Below are positions 1 to 5,877 of a stretch of 7,424 nucleotides of DNA, in pieces. The stretch is taken from positions 1-7,424 of the forward strand of contig JANXVK010000528.1 in assembly GCA_025351675.1 (NCBI GenBank), read 5' to 3'. The number at the start of each line of letters is the position of its first letter. Position 1 is the stretch's first letter. The notes beneath the pieces are model-generated. The model was given only the letters and a program-made list of their open reading frames with translations. It was not told the origin of the DNA and did not search any database. The stretch comes from Rhizobacter sp. (GTDB lineage: Bacteria; Pseudomonadota; Gammaproteobacteria; Burkholderiales; Burkholderiaceae_C). Both the position numbers and the translations under genes were made by a program.

Positions 1-173
1 GCGAGGCACCAGACGCCCACCAGCATGCCGACAGCGAACAGCGCGATCGCGGGCAGCGACGGCCGGCCGAGCAGCAGCGCGGCCGGCCCGAGGATCAGCA
101 GCACGCCGATCGCGACGCAGACGAAGCCGTTGGCCGACGAGCCGACGCGCTCCTGTGAGGCTTTCTTGTCCAT
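1..173 (-). CDS. N-terminal part of a membrane protein, possibly SPFH/band-7 family (runs off the window)
   Basis: An open frame starts at ATG 171-173 on the minus strand and runs past position 1, so only 57 codons are visible. The start is supported by a GGGAGA ribosome-binding site (181-186) seven bases upstream and by a promoter further up. The protein begins MDKKASQERVGSSANGF, a polar stretch, followed by two hydrophobic segments (about residues 17-35 and 40-57) split by a short GRPS turn. A polar N-terminus with a VGSANG-like motif ahead of membrane segments resembles stomatin/prohibitin-type (SPFH, band 7) proteins of Gram-negative bacteria, which go on to a cytoplasmic or periplasmic SPFH domain. 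The SPFH domain itself lies outside the window, so the family call is inference. It could be any small membrane protein with two helices. That it is a real gene is much better supported than its family. Confidence 0.6.
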   Translation of the reverse strand, partial: MDKKASQERVGSSANGFVCVAIGVLLILGPAALLLGRPSLPAIALFAVGMLVGVWCL

Positions 174-233
174 CGCGGAGTCTCCCAAAGTAGCCAGCTT
201 CGCGACCGCCCCGGAACATCCGGGTTCGATTTC

Positions 234-249
234 AAAGTGATATCACTTT
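234..249. promoter_or_regulatory. Perfect 16-base palindrome, probable repressor operator
   Basis: AAAGTGATATCACTTT is exactly self-complementary and overlaps both the -10 element and the predicted transcription start of the promoter at 245-274. A dimeric or tetrameric repressor bound here would block RNA polymerase. The site has no run of T after it and no loop, so it does not look like a terminator. The regulator is not in the window. Ribbon-helix-helix (Arc-like) regulators are candidates, because I recall Arc-type genes beside SPFH genes in other bacteria, but that link is unverified. Confidence 0.55.
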
Positions 250-274
250 AGAATTGATTTCGCGTGGGTGTCAA
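245..274 (-). promoter_or_regulatory. Sigma-70-type promoter for the leftmost gene
   Basis: Read on the minus strand, a perfect TTGACA (269-274) is followed after 18 bases by TAAAGT (245-250), a 4-of-6 match to TATAAT. The predicted start of transcription is near 238, giving a leader of about 65 bases before the ATG at 173. The region is AT-rich against a very GC-rich background. It begins only ten bases past the yciO stop codon, so the leftmost gene can be transcribed independently. The -10 element overlaps the palindrome at 234-249. Promoter activity is inferred from the motifs only. Confidence 0.6.
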
Positions 275-283
275 GCCCTTGCG

Positions 284-925
284 TCAAGCGCTTTCTTCGA
301 GACTGAGCCCGAGCAGCGCCGGGTCGCCACGGCCCCGGCGGATCAGCACCGGGATGTCGCCGGTCAGGTCGACCACGGTGCTCGGCTGCATCGGGCAGGC
401 ACCGGCATCGACGACCGCCTGCAGCAGCTTCTGGAAGCGGTCGCGGATCGCGCGCGGCTCGTTCATCGGCTCGGTTTCGCCGGGCGCAATCAGCGTGGTC
501 GCGAGCAGCGGTTGGCCAAGGATGTCGAGCAGGCATTGCGTCACCGCATGCTCGGGCACGCGCAGCCCGATCGTGCGCCGCGACGGGTGCGAGACGCGGC
601 GCGGCACTTCTTTTGTCGCTTCGAGAATGAAGGTGAACGGCCCCGGCGTGCCGAGCTTCAGCAAGCGGTATTGTTTGTTGTCGACGCGTGCGTAGCTCGC
701 GAGCTCGCTCAGGTCGCGACACAGCAGTGTCAGATGGTGTTTGTCGTCGACGCCGCGGATGCGGCGCAGGTTCTCGGCCGCGGCCTTGTCGTCGAGGTGG
801 CAGACGAGCGCGTAGCTGGAGTCGGTCGGGATCGCCGCGATGCCGCCGCCGTGCAGGATTTGTGCGGCCTGTTTCAGCAGGCGCAGTTGCGGGTTCTCGG
901 GGTGGACTTCGAAGTATTGGGACAT
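284..925 (-). CDS. yciO: YciO-type Sua5/YciO/YrdC family protein
   Basis: A 213-residue protein whose sequence matches E. coli YciO along its length: the N-terminus MSQYFEVHPENPQ, the PTDSSYAL motif (residues 33-40, the equivalent of PTDTVYGL in YrdC), a following RIRGVDDKHHLTLLCRDLSEL block, the TKEVPRR segment and a C-terminal STVVDLTGDIPVLIRRG. The family binds nucleotide and double-stranded RNA. Its Sua5/YrdC branch makes threonylcarbamoyl-AMP for the t6A base at tRNA position 37. YciO is a paralogous branch with a less settled role, so annotation as threonylcarbamoyl-AMP synthase should be treated as family-level. The ATG at 923-925 has only a weak purine-rich upstream sequence. Length is normal (about 206 residues in E. 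coli). It lies downstream of the transporter and rnm genes, suggesting a shared transcript interrupted by a hairpin repeat. No terminator is visible after its stop codon. Confidence 0.92.
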   Translation of the reverse strand: MSQYFEVHPENPQLRLLKQAAQILHGGGIAAIPTDSSYALVCHLDDKAAAENLRRIRGVDDKHHLTLLCRDLSELASYARVDNKQYRLLKLGTPGPFTFILEATKEVPRRVSHPSRRTIGLRVPEHAVTQCLLDILGQPLLATTLIAPGETEPMNEPRAIRDRFQKLLQAVVDAGACPMQPSTVVDLTGDIPVLIRRGRGDPALLGLSLEESA

Positions 926-960
926 GTCAGTGCCGCCCGGCCGCCCGCAGGTGCTGACGC

Positions 961-999
961 GCCCCCTTGCGGGGCAGCGAACGAAGTGAGCGTGGGGGC
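961..999. repeat. GC-rich intergenic hairpin repeat, copy 1
   Basis: A GCCCCC arm (961-966) is matched by GGGGGC (994-999). Nested inside is a competing small hairpin CCCC-TTGC-GGGG (963-974). The enclosed part contains AGCGAACGAAGTGAGCG. On the minus strand it begins 11 bases after the transporter stop codon, the same relative position as copy 2 at 2021-2054. No T-run follows, so intrinsic termination would be weak. From memory, sequences of this kind (CTCACTTCGTTCGCT flanked by C and G runs) recur between genes in many Burkholderiales genomes; this could be tested by counting copies in the genome. Confidence 0.6.
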
Positions 1000-1010
1000 T
1001 GTCTCATGAC

Positions 1011-1934
1011 TCAATCGTAGATCGTGTCGGCGGCGACGATCGACCCGGGCTTCTGCCGGTCGCCGGTCGCGTTCAACCAGGCGCTGACGGCGCCACAAGC
1101 GGCGATCACGGCCATCCCGACCCAGGCCCAGCCGTCGGGCAGATGACGAAACACGACGAAGCTCACCGCGAGCGCGAACGCGATCTGGGTGTAGAGGAAG
1201 GGCATCAGCGTGGCCATCGGCGCACGGCCGAACGCGAAGATCAGGCACAGGTGGCCAGCGGTCGCGAACGCGCCGATGCCCAGCACGAGCAGCAGCTTGG
1301 ATGCAGGCACGGCCTGCACCGCGCTGACGTAGTCGCCCGCGTGAAACAGCAGCAGCGGTGTCACCAGCACCGCGCCGCTGAAGCCGGTGTAGAAGTGCGT
1401 GGTGTACGGGCTCTCGAGCGACGCGAGCCGGCTCGTCAGCACCTGGAAGCAGCCGTAGCACAGCGCCATCAGCAGCGGGAAGATCGCGGCCCAGCCGAAC
1501 ACGCCGCTGCCGGGCCGAATCACGATGACGGCACCGACGAAGCCGCCGCAGACCAGCGCCCAGCGCATCTTTGATACCGGCTCGTGCAGCACCCACGCGG
1601 CGAGCATCGTCACGACCACCGGCGTGAGCATACCGAGCGCGGTGAACTCGGCCACCGGCATCAACTGCAGGCCGAAGAACGACATGCCGCTGGTCACCAG
1701 CAACAGCGCGCCACGGGCCCATTGAAACTTCGGGTGCGCGGTCGCGAAGCCGCGCCAGCCCTTGGGCGCGAGCCAGATCGCCATCGCGCCGGCCTGGATC
1801 GCGTAGCGCGCCCAGAGCAAGAACAGCACCGGCAGCCAAGCGCCGAGGTACTTGATGAGCGTGTCGCTGACCGCGAAGCACGCGCCCATCGCGAGCACGA
1901 GCGCGATCCCGAGGCCGGGGCGTTGCGCGGTCAT
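1011..1934 (-). CDS. DMT-superfamily transporter with two EamA domains
   Basis: A 307-residue, strongly hydrophobic protein with about ten membrane helices arranged as two EamA repeats (roughly residues 7-140 and 155-290), the standard size and layout for inner-membrane drug/metabolite exporters. Seen in sequence: the first helix GIALVLAMGACFAVSDTLIK, a conserved RG/TSGMSFFGLQLMPVAEFTAL block closing the third and fourth helices, and a second repeat carrying AFGRAPMATLMPFLY. The substrate cannot be told; relatives export amino acids, metabolites or, in one branch, take up S-adenosylmethionine. I chose ATG 1932-1934 because it has a good ribosome-binding site (AAGGGG, core 1945-1948, ten bases upstream) and because the first helix begins right after it. 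The frame stays open to 2033, but that extension runs through the intergenic repeat. It sits between rnm and yciO on the same strand, with hairpin repeats on both sides. Confidence 0.9.
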   Translation of the reverse strand: MTAQRPGLGIALVLAMGACFAVSDTLIKYLGAWLPVLFLLWARYAIQAGAMAIWLAPKGWRGFATAHPKFQWARGALLLVTSGMSFFGLQLMPVAEFTALGMLTPVVVTMLAAWVLHEPVSKMRWALVCGGFVGAVIVIRPGSGVFGWAAIFPLLMALCYGCFQVLTSRLASLESPYTTHFYTGFSGAVLVTPLLLFHAGDYVSAVQAVPASKLLLVLGIGAFATAGHLCLIFAFGRAPMATLMPFLYTQIAFALAVSFVVFRHLPDGWAWVGMAVIAACGAVSAWLNATGDRQKPGSIVAADTIYD

Positions 1935-2020
1935 GCGCGCCAATCCCCTTTCATCGGCCGAGCGCCGGGCCGCCATGGGCCACGAAGAGGCCCACTTCGT
2001 GAACCACTGCCGGCCGATCT

Positions 2021-2054
2021 CCCCTCGGGGCACAGCGCCGAAGGCGCTCAGGGG
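2021..2054. repeat. GC-rich intergenic hairpin repeat, copy 2
   Basis: An inner perfect stem AGCGCC-GAA-GGCGCT (2034-2048) lies inside an outer pair CCCCT (2021-2025) and AGGGG (2050-2054). On the minus strand it begins seven bases after the rnm stop codon. It shares its layout and short blocks (ATGA just after the stop, a C-run, TTCG, CGCTG, CCCCG, a G-run) with copy 1 at 961-999, so the two look like divergent members of one family. No T-run follows. A further 7-base inverted repeat, CACGAAG (1981-1987) with CTTCGTG (1995-2001), lies just beyond it in the same gap. Confidence 0.6.
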
Positions 2055-2061
2055 TCGTCAT

Positions 2062-2913
2062 TCAGGCGGGTTGGTGGATGCGCGATTCGAGCGCGGTCCA
2101 GACCGGCGTCAGTTTGGCTGGCAACGCGGGCAGGGCGCCGAGATCCGTGTGGCTCTCGTCGGGGCTGTGGAAGTCGCTGCCGCGCGACGCCAGCAGTTCG
2201 TACTCGATCGCCGTCTCGGTGTAGCGCACAGCGTCGGCCGAGCTGTGGCTGCCGGTCACGACCTCGACCCCGCGCCCGCCGTGCGCCTTGAACTCGCTGA
2301 ACAGCGCGTACTCCTCGTTCGCCGTGAACTTGTAGCGCGCCGGGTGCGCGATCACCGCAAGGCCACCAGCGTCGGTGATCCAGGCGACCGCGTTTTTCAG
2401 CGTGGCCCAGCGGTGCGGCACGAAGCCGGGCTTGTTCTCGACCAGGTACTTGCGAAAGACCTCGTGCGTGTCGGTGCAGACCTTGCTATCGACCAGAAAG
2501 CGCGCGAAGTGCGTGCGCGAGATCAGCTCGGGGTTGCCGACGTACTGCAGCGCGCCTTCATACGCGCCGTGAATGCCGACCTTGGCGAGGCCATCGGACA
2601 TTTCCATCGCGCGCTCACGCCGGCCGCCGCGCGTCGCGCGCAGGCCGGCGACGAGCGCGGCGTTGTCGGCATCGAAGCCGAGCCCGACGATGTGCACGGT
2701 GACATCGGCGAAGGTCACCGAGATCTCGGTGCCGGTGAGGTACGGCAGGCCGAGCGCCGAGGCCGCGGCCCGCGCGCGCTGCTGGCCGCCGATCTCGTCG
2801 TGGTCGGTCAGCGCCCACAACTCGACGCCATTCGCCTTCGCCCGCGCGGCGAGCGCCTCGGGTTGCAGCGTGCCGTCGGAAACGGCGGAGTGGCAGTGCA
2901 GGTCAGCGTTCAT
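2062..2913 (-). CDS. rnm: PHP-domain RNase AM / 3',5'-nucleoside bisphosphate phosphatase (YciV/TrpH family)
   Basis: A 283-residue cytoplasmic PHP (polymerase and histidinol phosphatase) domain enzyme. The metal-binding set typical of the family is visible in order: HxH at H6/H8 (DLHCHS), SDGT with D13, TDHDE with D37/H38, E63 in TGTEIS, H74, R133/H135 in ISRTHF, H190 in AHPARY, and D247/H249 in GSDFHSPDE. Characterised relatives hydrolyse 3',5'-bisphosphonucleotides to nucleoside 5'-monophosphate and, as RNase AM, trim short RNA from the 5' end using a trinuclear metal site. I chose ATG 2911-2913 because the first metal motif comes five residues later, as in relatives. An in-frame GTG at 2932-2934 would add seven residues, and neither start has a clear ribosome-binding site. 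In E. coli yciV sits next to yciO; here a transporter gene comes between them. Confidence 0.92.
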   Translation of the reverse strand: MNADLHCHSAVSDGTLQPEALAARAKANGVELWALTDHDEIGGQQRARAAASALGLPYLTGTEISVTFADVTVHIVGLGFDADNAALVAGLRATRGGRRERAMEMSDGLAKVGIHGAYEGALQYVGNPELISRTHFARFLVDSKVCTDTHEVFRKYLVENKPGFVPHRWATLKNAVAWITDAGGLAVIAHPARYKFTANEEYALFSEFKAHGGRGVEVVTGSHSSADAVRYTETAIEYELLASRGSDFHSPDESHTDLGALPALPAKLTPVWTALESRIHQPA

Positions 2914-2940
2914 CCAGCTCGGAGGGTTGTCCACCCGCCG

Positions 2941-2946
2941 ATTGTA
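2941..2946 (-). promoter_or_regulatory. Possible -10 element upstream of rnm
   Basis: Minus-strand TACAAT (5 of 6 to TATAAT) lies 27 bases upstream of ATG 2913 in the 75-base gap after the sugar dehydrogenase gene. No recognisable -35 element is found 16-18 bases further up, so this is weak. If used, transcription would begin at or near the alternative GTG at 2932-2934, which would favour ATG 2913 as the true start. Confidence 0.25.
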
Positions 2947-2988
2947 GGGACGACCCGCCGTTCGCGTCGCTCGCGCGGGCCATGACCT

Positions 2989-4095
2989 TCAGCGTTCGAG
3001 CCGGAGGATGCGCCCGTTCGTGCTGTCCGTCACCACATAGAGCCAACCGTCGGGGCCTTGGCGGACATCGCGGATTCGCTCGCCGAGGTCTTGCAGCAGG
3101 CGCTCCTCGCGCACGACCTTGCGACCATCGAGTTCGAGCCGCACCAGCAGCTGCGCGCGCAAGCCGCCGATGAAGGCGCTGCCCTTCCAGCCGGGGTAGC
3201 GGTCGCTGGTCAAAAAGGCCAGCCCGCTGGTCGCGATCGACGGCACCCAGTGCGTCAGCGGTTGCTCCATGCCGGCCTTGGCCGTGCCCTCACCGATCTT
3301 CGTGCCGATGCCGTAGTTGACGCCGTACGTGATCACCGGCCAGCCGTAGTTCTTGCCGCGCTCGACGACGTTGAGCTCGTCGCCGCCCTGCGGACCGTGC
3401 TCGTCGGCCCACAGTTCGCCGGTGGCCGGGTGCAGCGCCGCGCCTTGCACGTTGCGGTGGCCGTAGCTCCAGATCTCGGCCCGCGCGTCGCTGCGGCTGA
3501 CGAACGGGTTGTCGGCCGGGATGCGACCGTCGGATTCGATGCGCACGATCTTGCCGTGGTCGTTGGCCAGCAGCTGCGCGTCGTCGCGCCGGCTGAAGCG
3601 GTCGCCGAGCGTCACGAACAGCCGGCCGTCGCGCGCGAACACGAGCCGCGAGCCGAAGTGCGCGCTGCTCGCGAACTTGGGCGCTTGGCGGAAGATCACG
3701 CGCACGTCGCGCAAGCTGTTGCCGTCGAGCCTGCCGCGCGCGACGGCCGTGCTGTTGCCGCTGCCGCCGGCCGGGTCGGCCTCACTGAAGCTCCAGTAGA
3801 CGAGTGCGTTCTCAGTGAACTTCGGGTCGAGCACGACATCGAGCAGCCCGCCCTGGCCGGCGGCCTCGACCTTCTGCACGCCCTGCAGCGGCTCGCCGAG
3901 CTTGCCGTCGGCGCTGACGATGCGCATCGTGCCGGCCTTCTCGGTGACGAGCATGCGGCCGTCGGGCAGGAAGGCGAGCGCCCACGGGTTGCGCAACCCA
4001 CTCGCGACGGTCACCGGCTTCAACGCCTGCGCCGATGCGAGAGAAGTGACGAGCGCCAAGGCGCCGGCGAGGAAGCAGAGTCGAGGTGTCGTCAT
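2989..4095 (-). CDS. Periplasmic PQQ-dependent aldose/glucose dehydrogenase-like protein
   Basis: A 368-residue exported protein of the soluble glucose dehydrogenase (GSDH/YliI) family, six-bladed beta-propellers that oxidise the C1 hydroxyl of aldoses to lactones using PQQ and calcium. A Sec signal peptide is plain: a basic start MTTPR, a hydrophobic core and ASA-Q cleavage after residue 22. Family landmarks: SGLRNPWALAFLPDGRMLVTE (residues 32-52), GQGGLLDVVLDP, a histidine in SAHFGSR (H146) at the place of the catalytic base, YGHRNVQG with R214/N215 matching PQQ contacts, and DEHGPQGGDELN (231-242). The length is close to E. coli YliI (371). The ATG at 4093-4095 begins directly before the signal peptide; its ribosome-binding site is weak. 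It lies 71 bases after the propeller lipoprotein gene on the same strand. PQQ biosynthesis genes are not in the window, so cofactor supply and true sugar substrate are unknown. Confidence 0.9.
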   Translation of the reverse strand: MTTPRLCFLAGALALVTSLASAQALKPVTVASGLRNPWALAFLPDGRMLVTEKAGTMRIVSADGKLGEPLQGVQKVEAAGQGGLLDVVLDPKFTENALVYWSFSEADPAGGSGNSTAVARGRLDGNSLRDVRVIFRQAPKFASSAHFGSRLVFARDGRLFVTLGDRFSRRDDAQLLANDHGKIVRIESDGRIPADNPFVSRSDARAEIWSYGHRNVQGAALHPATGELWADEHGPQGGDELNVVERGKNYGWPVITYGVNYGIGTKIGEGTAKAGMEQPLTHWVPSIATSGLAFLTSDRYPGWKGSAFIGGLRAQLLVRLELDGRKVVREERLLQDLGERIRDVRQGPDGWLYVVTDSTNGRILRLER

Positions 4096-4119
4096 GCCCG
4101 CAGCATGCCTGTGCCTGGA

Positions 4120-4169
4120 TAGCCGCGAAGGGTCGCGGGCTTTCGGCGGCAGCACCAGCCGCGCGGCTA
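4120..4169 (-). terminator. Inverted repeats spanning the lipoprotein stop codon, possible terminator or processing hairpin
   Basis: TAGCCGCG (4120-4127) is matched exactly by CGCGGCTA (4162-4169), and the second arm contains the TAG stop of the lipoprotein gene. Within it are a perfect stem CCGCGA-AGGG-TCGCGG (4123-4138) and a 12-base palindrome AGCCGCGCGGCT (4157-4168). These would compete with one another. There is no T-run, so termination is uncertain. The structure fills most of the 71-base gap before the sugar dehydrogenase gene. Confidence 0.35.
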
Positions 4170-5774
4170 CCCCGCGATCGAGAACAGCACCGCGTTGTTG
4201 ATCGCGTACACCGCGCCGTCGGCGCCGATCGCGGTGGGCGTGTACGACTCGGCGATACCGCTGGTCAGGCGGATGCGCTGCGTGAAGGTGTTGGTCAGCA
4301 TGCTCCAGCGGTAGAGGAATCCGTCTTCGCTGTTGACGAGGATCGAGCGCGTGATCGGGTCGACCGCCGCGGTGTTGATGCACCACTCCTCGACCGGCCC
4401 GGAGCTGCCGCTGACAAACGTCGGCCCGGCGATTGCGATGACTTCTTTCATGACCAACACGTTGGTGTCGAGTTCGAGCTGGATCGCGGTCGGGTCGATC
4501 ACCGCGACCCGGTTCAGGCCGTCTCCGTTGCCGACGCCGTAGTAGTTGTTGTACTTGACCATCAACAGGTAGCTCGCCGCGCCGGCGTACGACCGCAGCA
4601 TGGCGCTCGGCACGACCGACGCGGTGTCGTCCCAGCCAAAGCCGCCGGGCGGGCGCCCGAGCGCGAGCGTGGCGTCGAAGTGCAGCAACCAGCCGCGCCC
4701 GTTGTGCGTGCCGAACGTGCCCTCGAGCACACCGAAGAACACCTCGCCGTCGGGCCCGATGGTGGGCGACGCGGTGCCGTTGTCGCTGAGGCGCGCGGGG
4801 CCGCCGTCGATCGGATCGCGCAGCGGCACCTTGCCTTTCAGCGCCAGCGTCGTCGCATCGACCGCGATCAGGTAGCCGGCCTGCACGGTGCCCGCGACCA
4901 CCGCCTGGTTGACCGCGAAGTACAAGGTCGCCAGATCGGGCGACACCGCCGGCGCGCAGTTCATCGCGACCTTCACGATCGCCGGATCGGCCGCCAGAGT
5001 CGTCGCCGCGGCCCAGCTGCCGACGCCGGCGGCGCTGATGCGCGCGATGCCGCTCGCGAGGCCGGCCGGGTTCGGGCCGGTGACGATGAAACCGAAGAAG
5101 ACATTGCCGGCCGAGTCGGCCGTGACCGGGGTGTTGATGAACACCGTGGCATCGAACGCGGCCGGGTTCGCGTTGTACGCCGCGGCGCCGTAGAACACCG
5201 CGGTCGTGAGCGTGCCGCTGGCCGTATCGGCGTTGTCGCGCACCAGCAGTTTGCCGCCGGCGCGGGGGGCGACCACGCGGTTCGTGGGGGTCAGCGCGAG
5301 GTTGTAGCTCGGCACCCAGTTGTGCGCCGGCAGGACGTAGTCGCTGTCGGCCGACCAGATCAGCCCGCCGTTCGCACCCGAGCGTGCCTCGAAGCGGAAG
5401 CCGCCGGTCGCACCCGTCTTCACCGGCACGATCACCGTGTTCATCGCGGTGATGACCGGCGAGCCGTAGTGGATCAGCAGCGCGCCGCTGCCCGTGTACT
5501 GCGGCGCGAGGTCGACCGGCGTGCTCCACGCGATGCGGTTCGGGTCTTGGGTGGCGATCGCGCCGAGCGCCGAGTGCTGCGCGTCGCGGCCGAAGCCCCA
5601 CCACGCCGGGCCGGGCATGCCCGGCGCCGGCGGCACCGGCGCCGGCCCGCCGGCGTCGCCGCCACCGCCGCCGCAGGCCGCGACGGCAGCCATCAGCGGG
5701 GTCAGCGAGGCGATCGACAGCAGCCGCAGCGCGCGGCGGCGGTCGGTCAGCGTGTGGGGTGTGCGCGAAGCCAT
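4167..5774 (-). CDS. Exported lipoprotein with PQQ-like beta-propeller repeats, function unknown
   Basis: A 535-residue protein with a lipoprotein-type signal: basic TDRRRALRLL, a hydrophobic stretch and a lipobox AVAAC with C34, followed by five glycines and a Pro/Ala-rich linker (about residues 40-55). The RRRAL segment is also compatible with a Tat signal. The mature part starts WWGFGRDAQHSALGA and continues as beta-rich repeats with recurring phrases such as GGLIWSAD, NVFFGFIV, GEVFFGVLEG, DGFLYRWS and DGAVYAIN, the look of PQQ-like (PF13360-type) propeller blades. I see no clear catalytic or calcium-site signature, so it may be a structural or quinoprotein-like protein rather than an enzyme. 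ATG 5772-5774 is chosen because a GGGA ribosome-binding site (5781-5784) lies six bases upstream and the signal begins there; the open frame extends to 5867 without a signal-like sequence. The next gene encodes another exported propeller protein. Membrane (inner or outer) is not decidable. Confidence 0.82.
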   Translation of the reverse strand: MASRTPHTLTDRRRALRLLSIASLTPLMAAVAACGGGGGDAGGPAPVPPAPGMPGPAWWGFGRDAQHSALGAIATQDPNRIAWSTPVDLAPQYTGSGALLIHYGSPVITAMNTVIVPVKTGATGGFRFEARSGANGGLIWSADSDYVLPAHNWVPSYNLALTPTNRVVAPRAGGKLLVRDNADTASGTLTTAVFYGAAAYNANPAAFDATVFINTPVTADSAGNVFFGFIVTGPNPAGLASGIARISAAGVGSWAAATTLAADPAIVKVAMNCAPAVSPDLATLYFAVNQAVVAGTVQAGYLIAVDATTLALKGKVPLRDPIDGGPARLSDNGTASPTIGPDGEVFFGVLEGTFGTHNGRGWLLHFDATLALGRPPGGFGWDDTASVVPSAMLRSYAGAASYLLMVKYNNYYGVGNGDGLNRVAVIDPTAIQLELDTNVLVMKEVIAIAGPTFVSGSSGPVEEWCINTAAVDPITRSILVNSEDGFLYRWSMLTNTFTQRIRLTSGIAESYTPTAIGADGAVYAINNAVLFSIAG

Positions 5775-5877
5775 GGCGTGTCCCGGATCGTTGAGGTCGA
5801 TCGGCCCATGCTGCCGCGATCGCCGAAGGCTGGCAAGGCGTGCATGCCCGCGGGCGCTGCGCTCCAAGGCGAACTCG

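Noticed and set aside
225..261. Near-repeat TTCGATTTC (225-233) and ATTGATTTC (253-261) on either side of the palindrome, as possible extra binding sites
   Set aside because: Only 7 of 9 bases match in an AT-rich patch, which is easily chance; the perfect palindrome is the stronger signal.
1935..2033. N-terminal extension of the transporter frame up to 2033
   Set aside because: The extension runs through the hairpin repeat and is not hydrophobic. ATG 1932-1934 has a good ribosome-binding site and begins right before the first membrane helix.
2989..5604. A single 871-codon minus-strand frame that could be read as a fusion protein ending in the sugar dehydrogenase
   Set aside because: Its upstream two thirds is Arg-rich nonsense in the wrong frame of the lipoprotein gene. 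The dehydrogenase has its own ATG and signal peptide at 4095.
5846..5855. Ten-base palindrome GCCCGCGGGC after the recJ stop, considered as a terminator
   Set aside because: It has no loop and no T-run, and short GC palindromes are common at this base composition.
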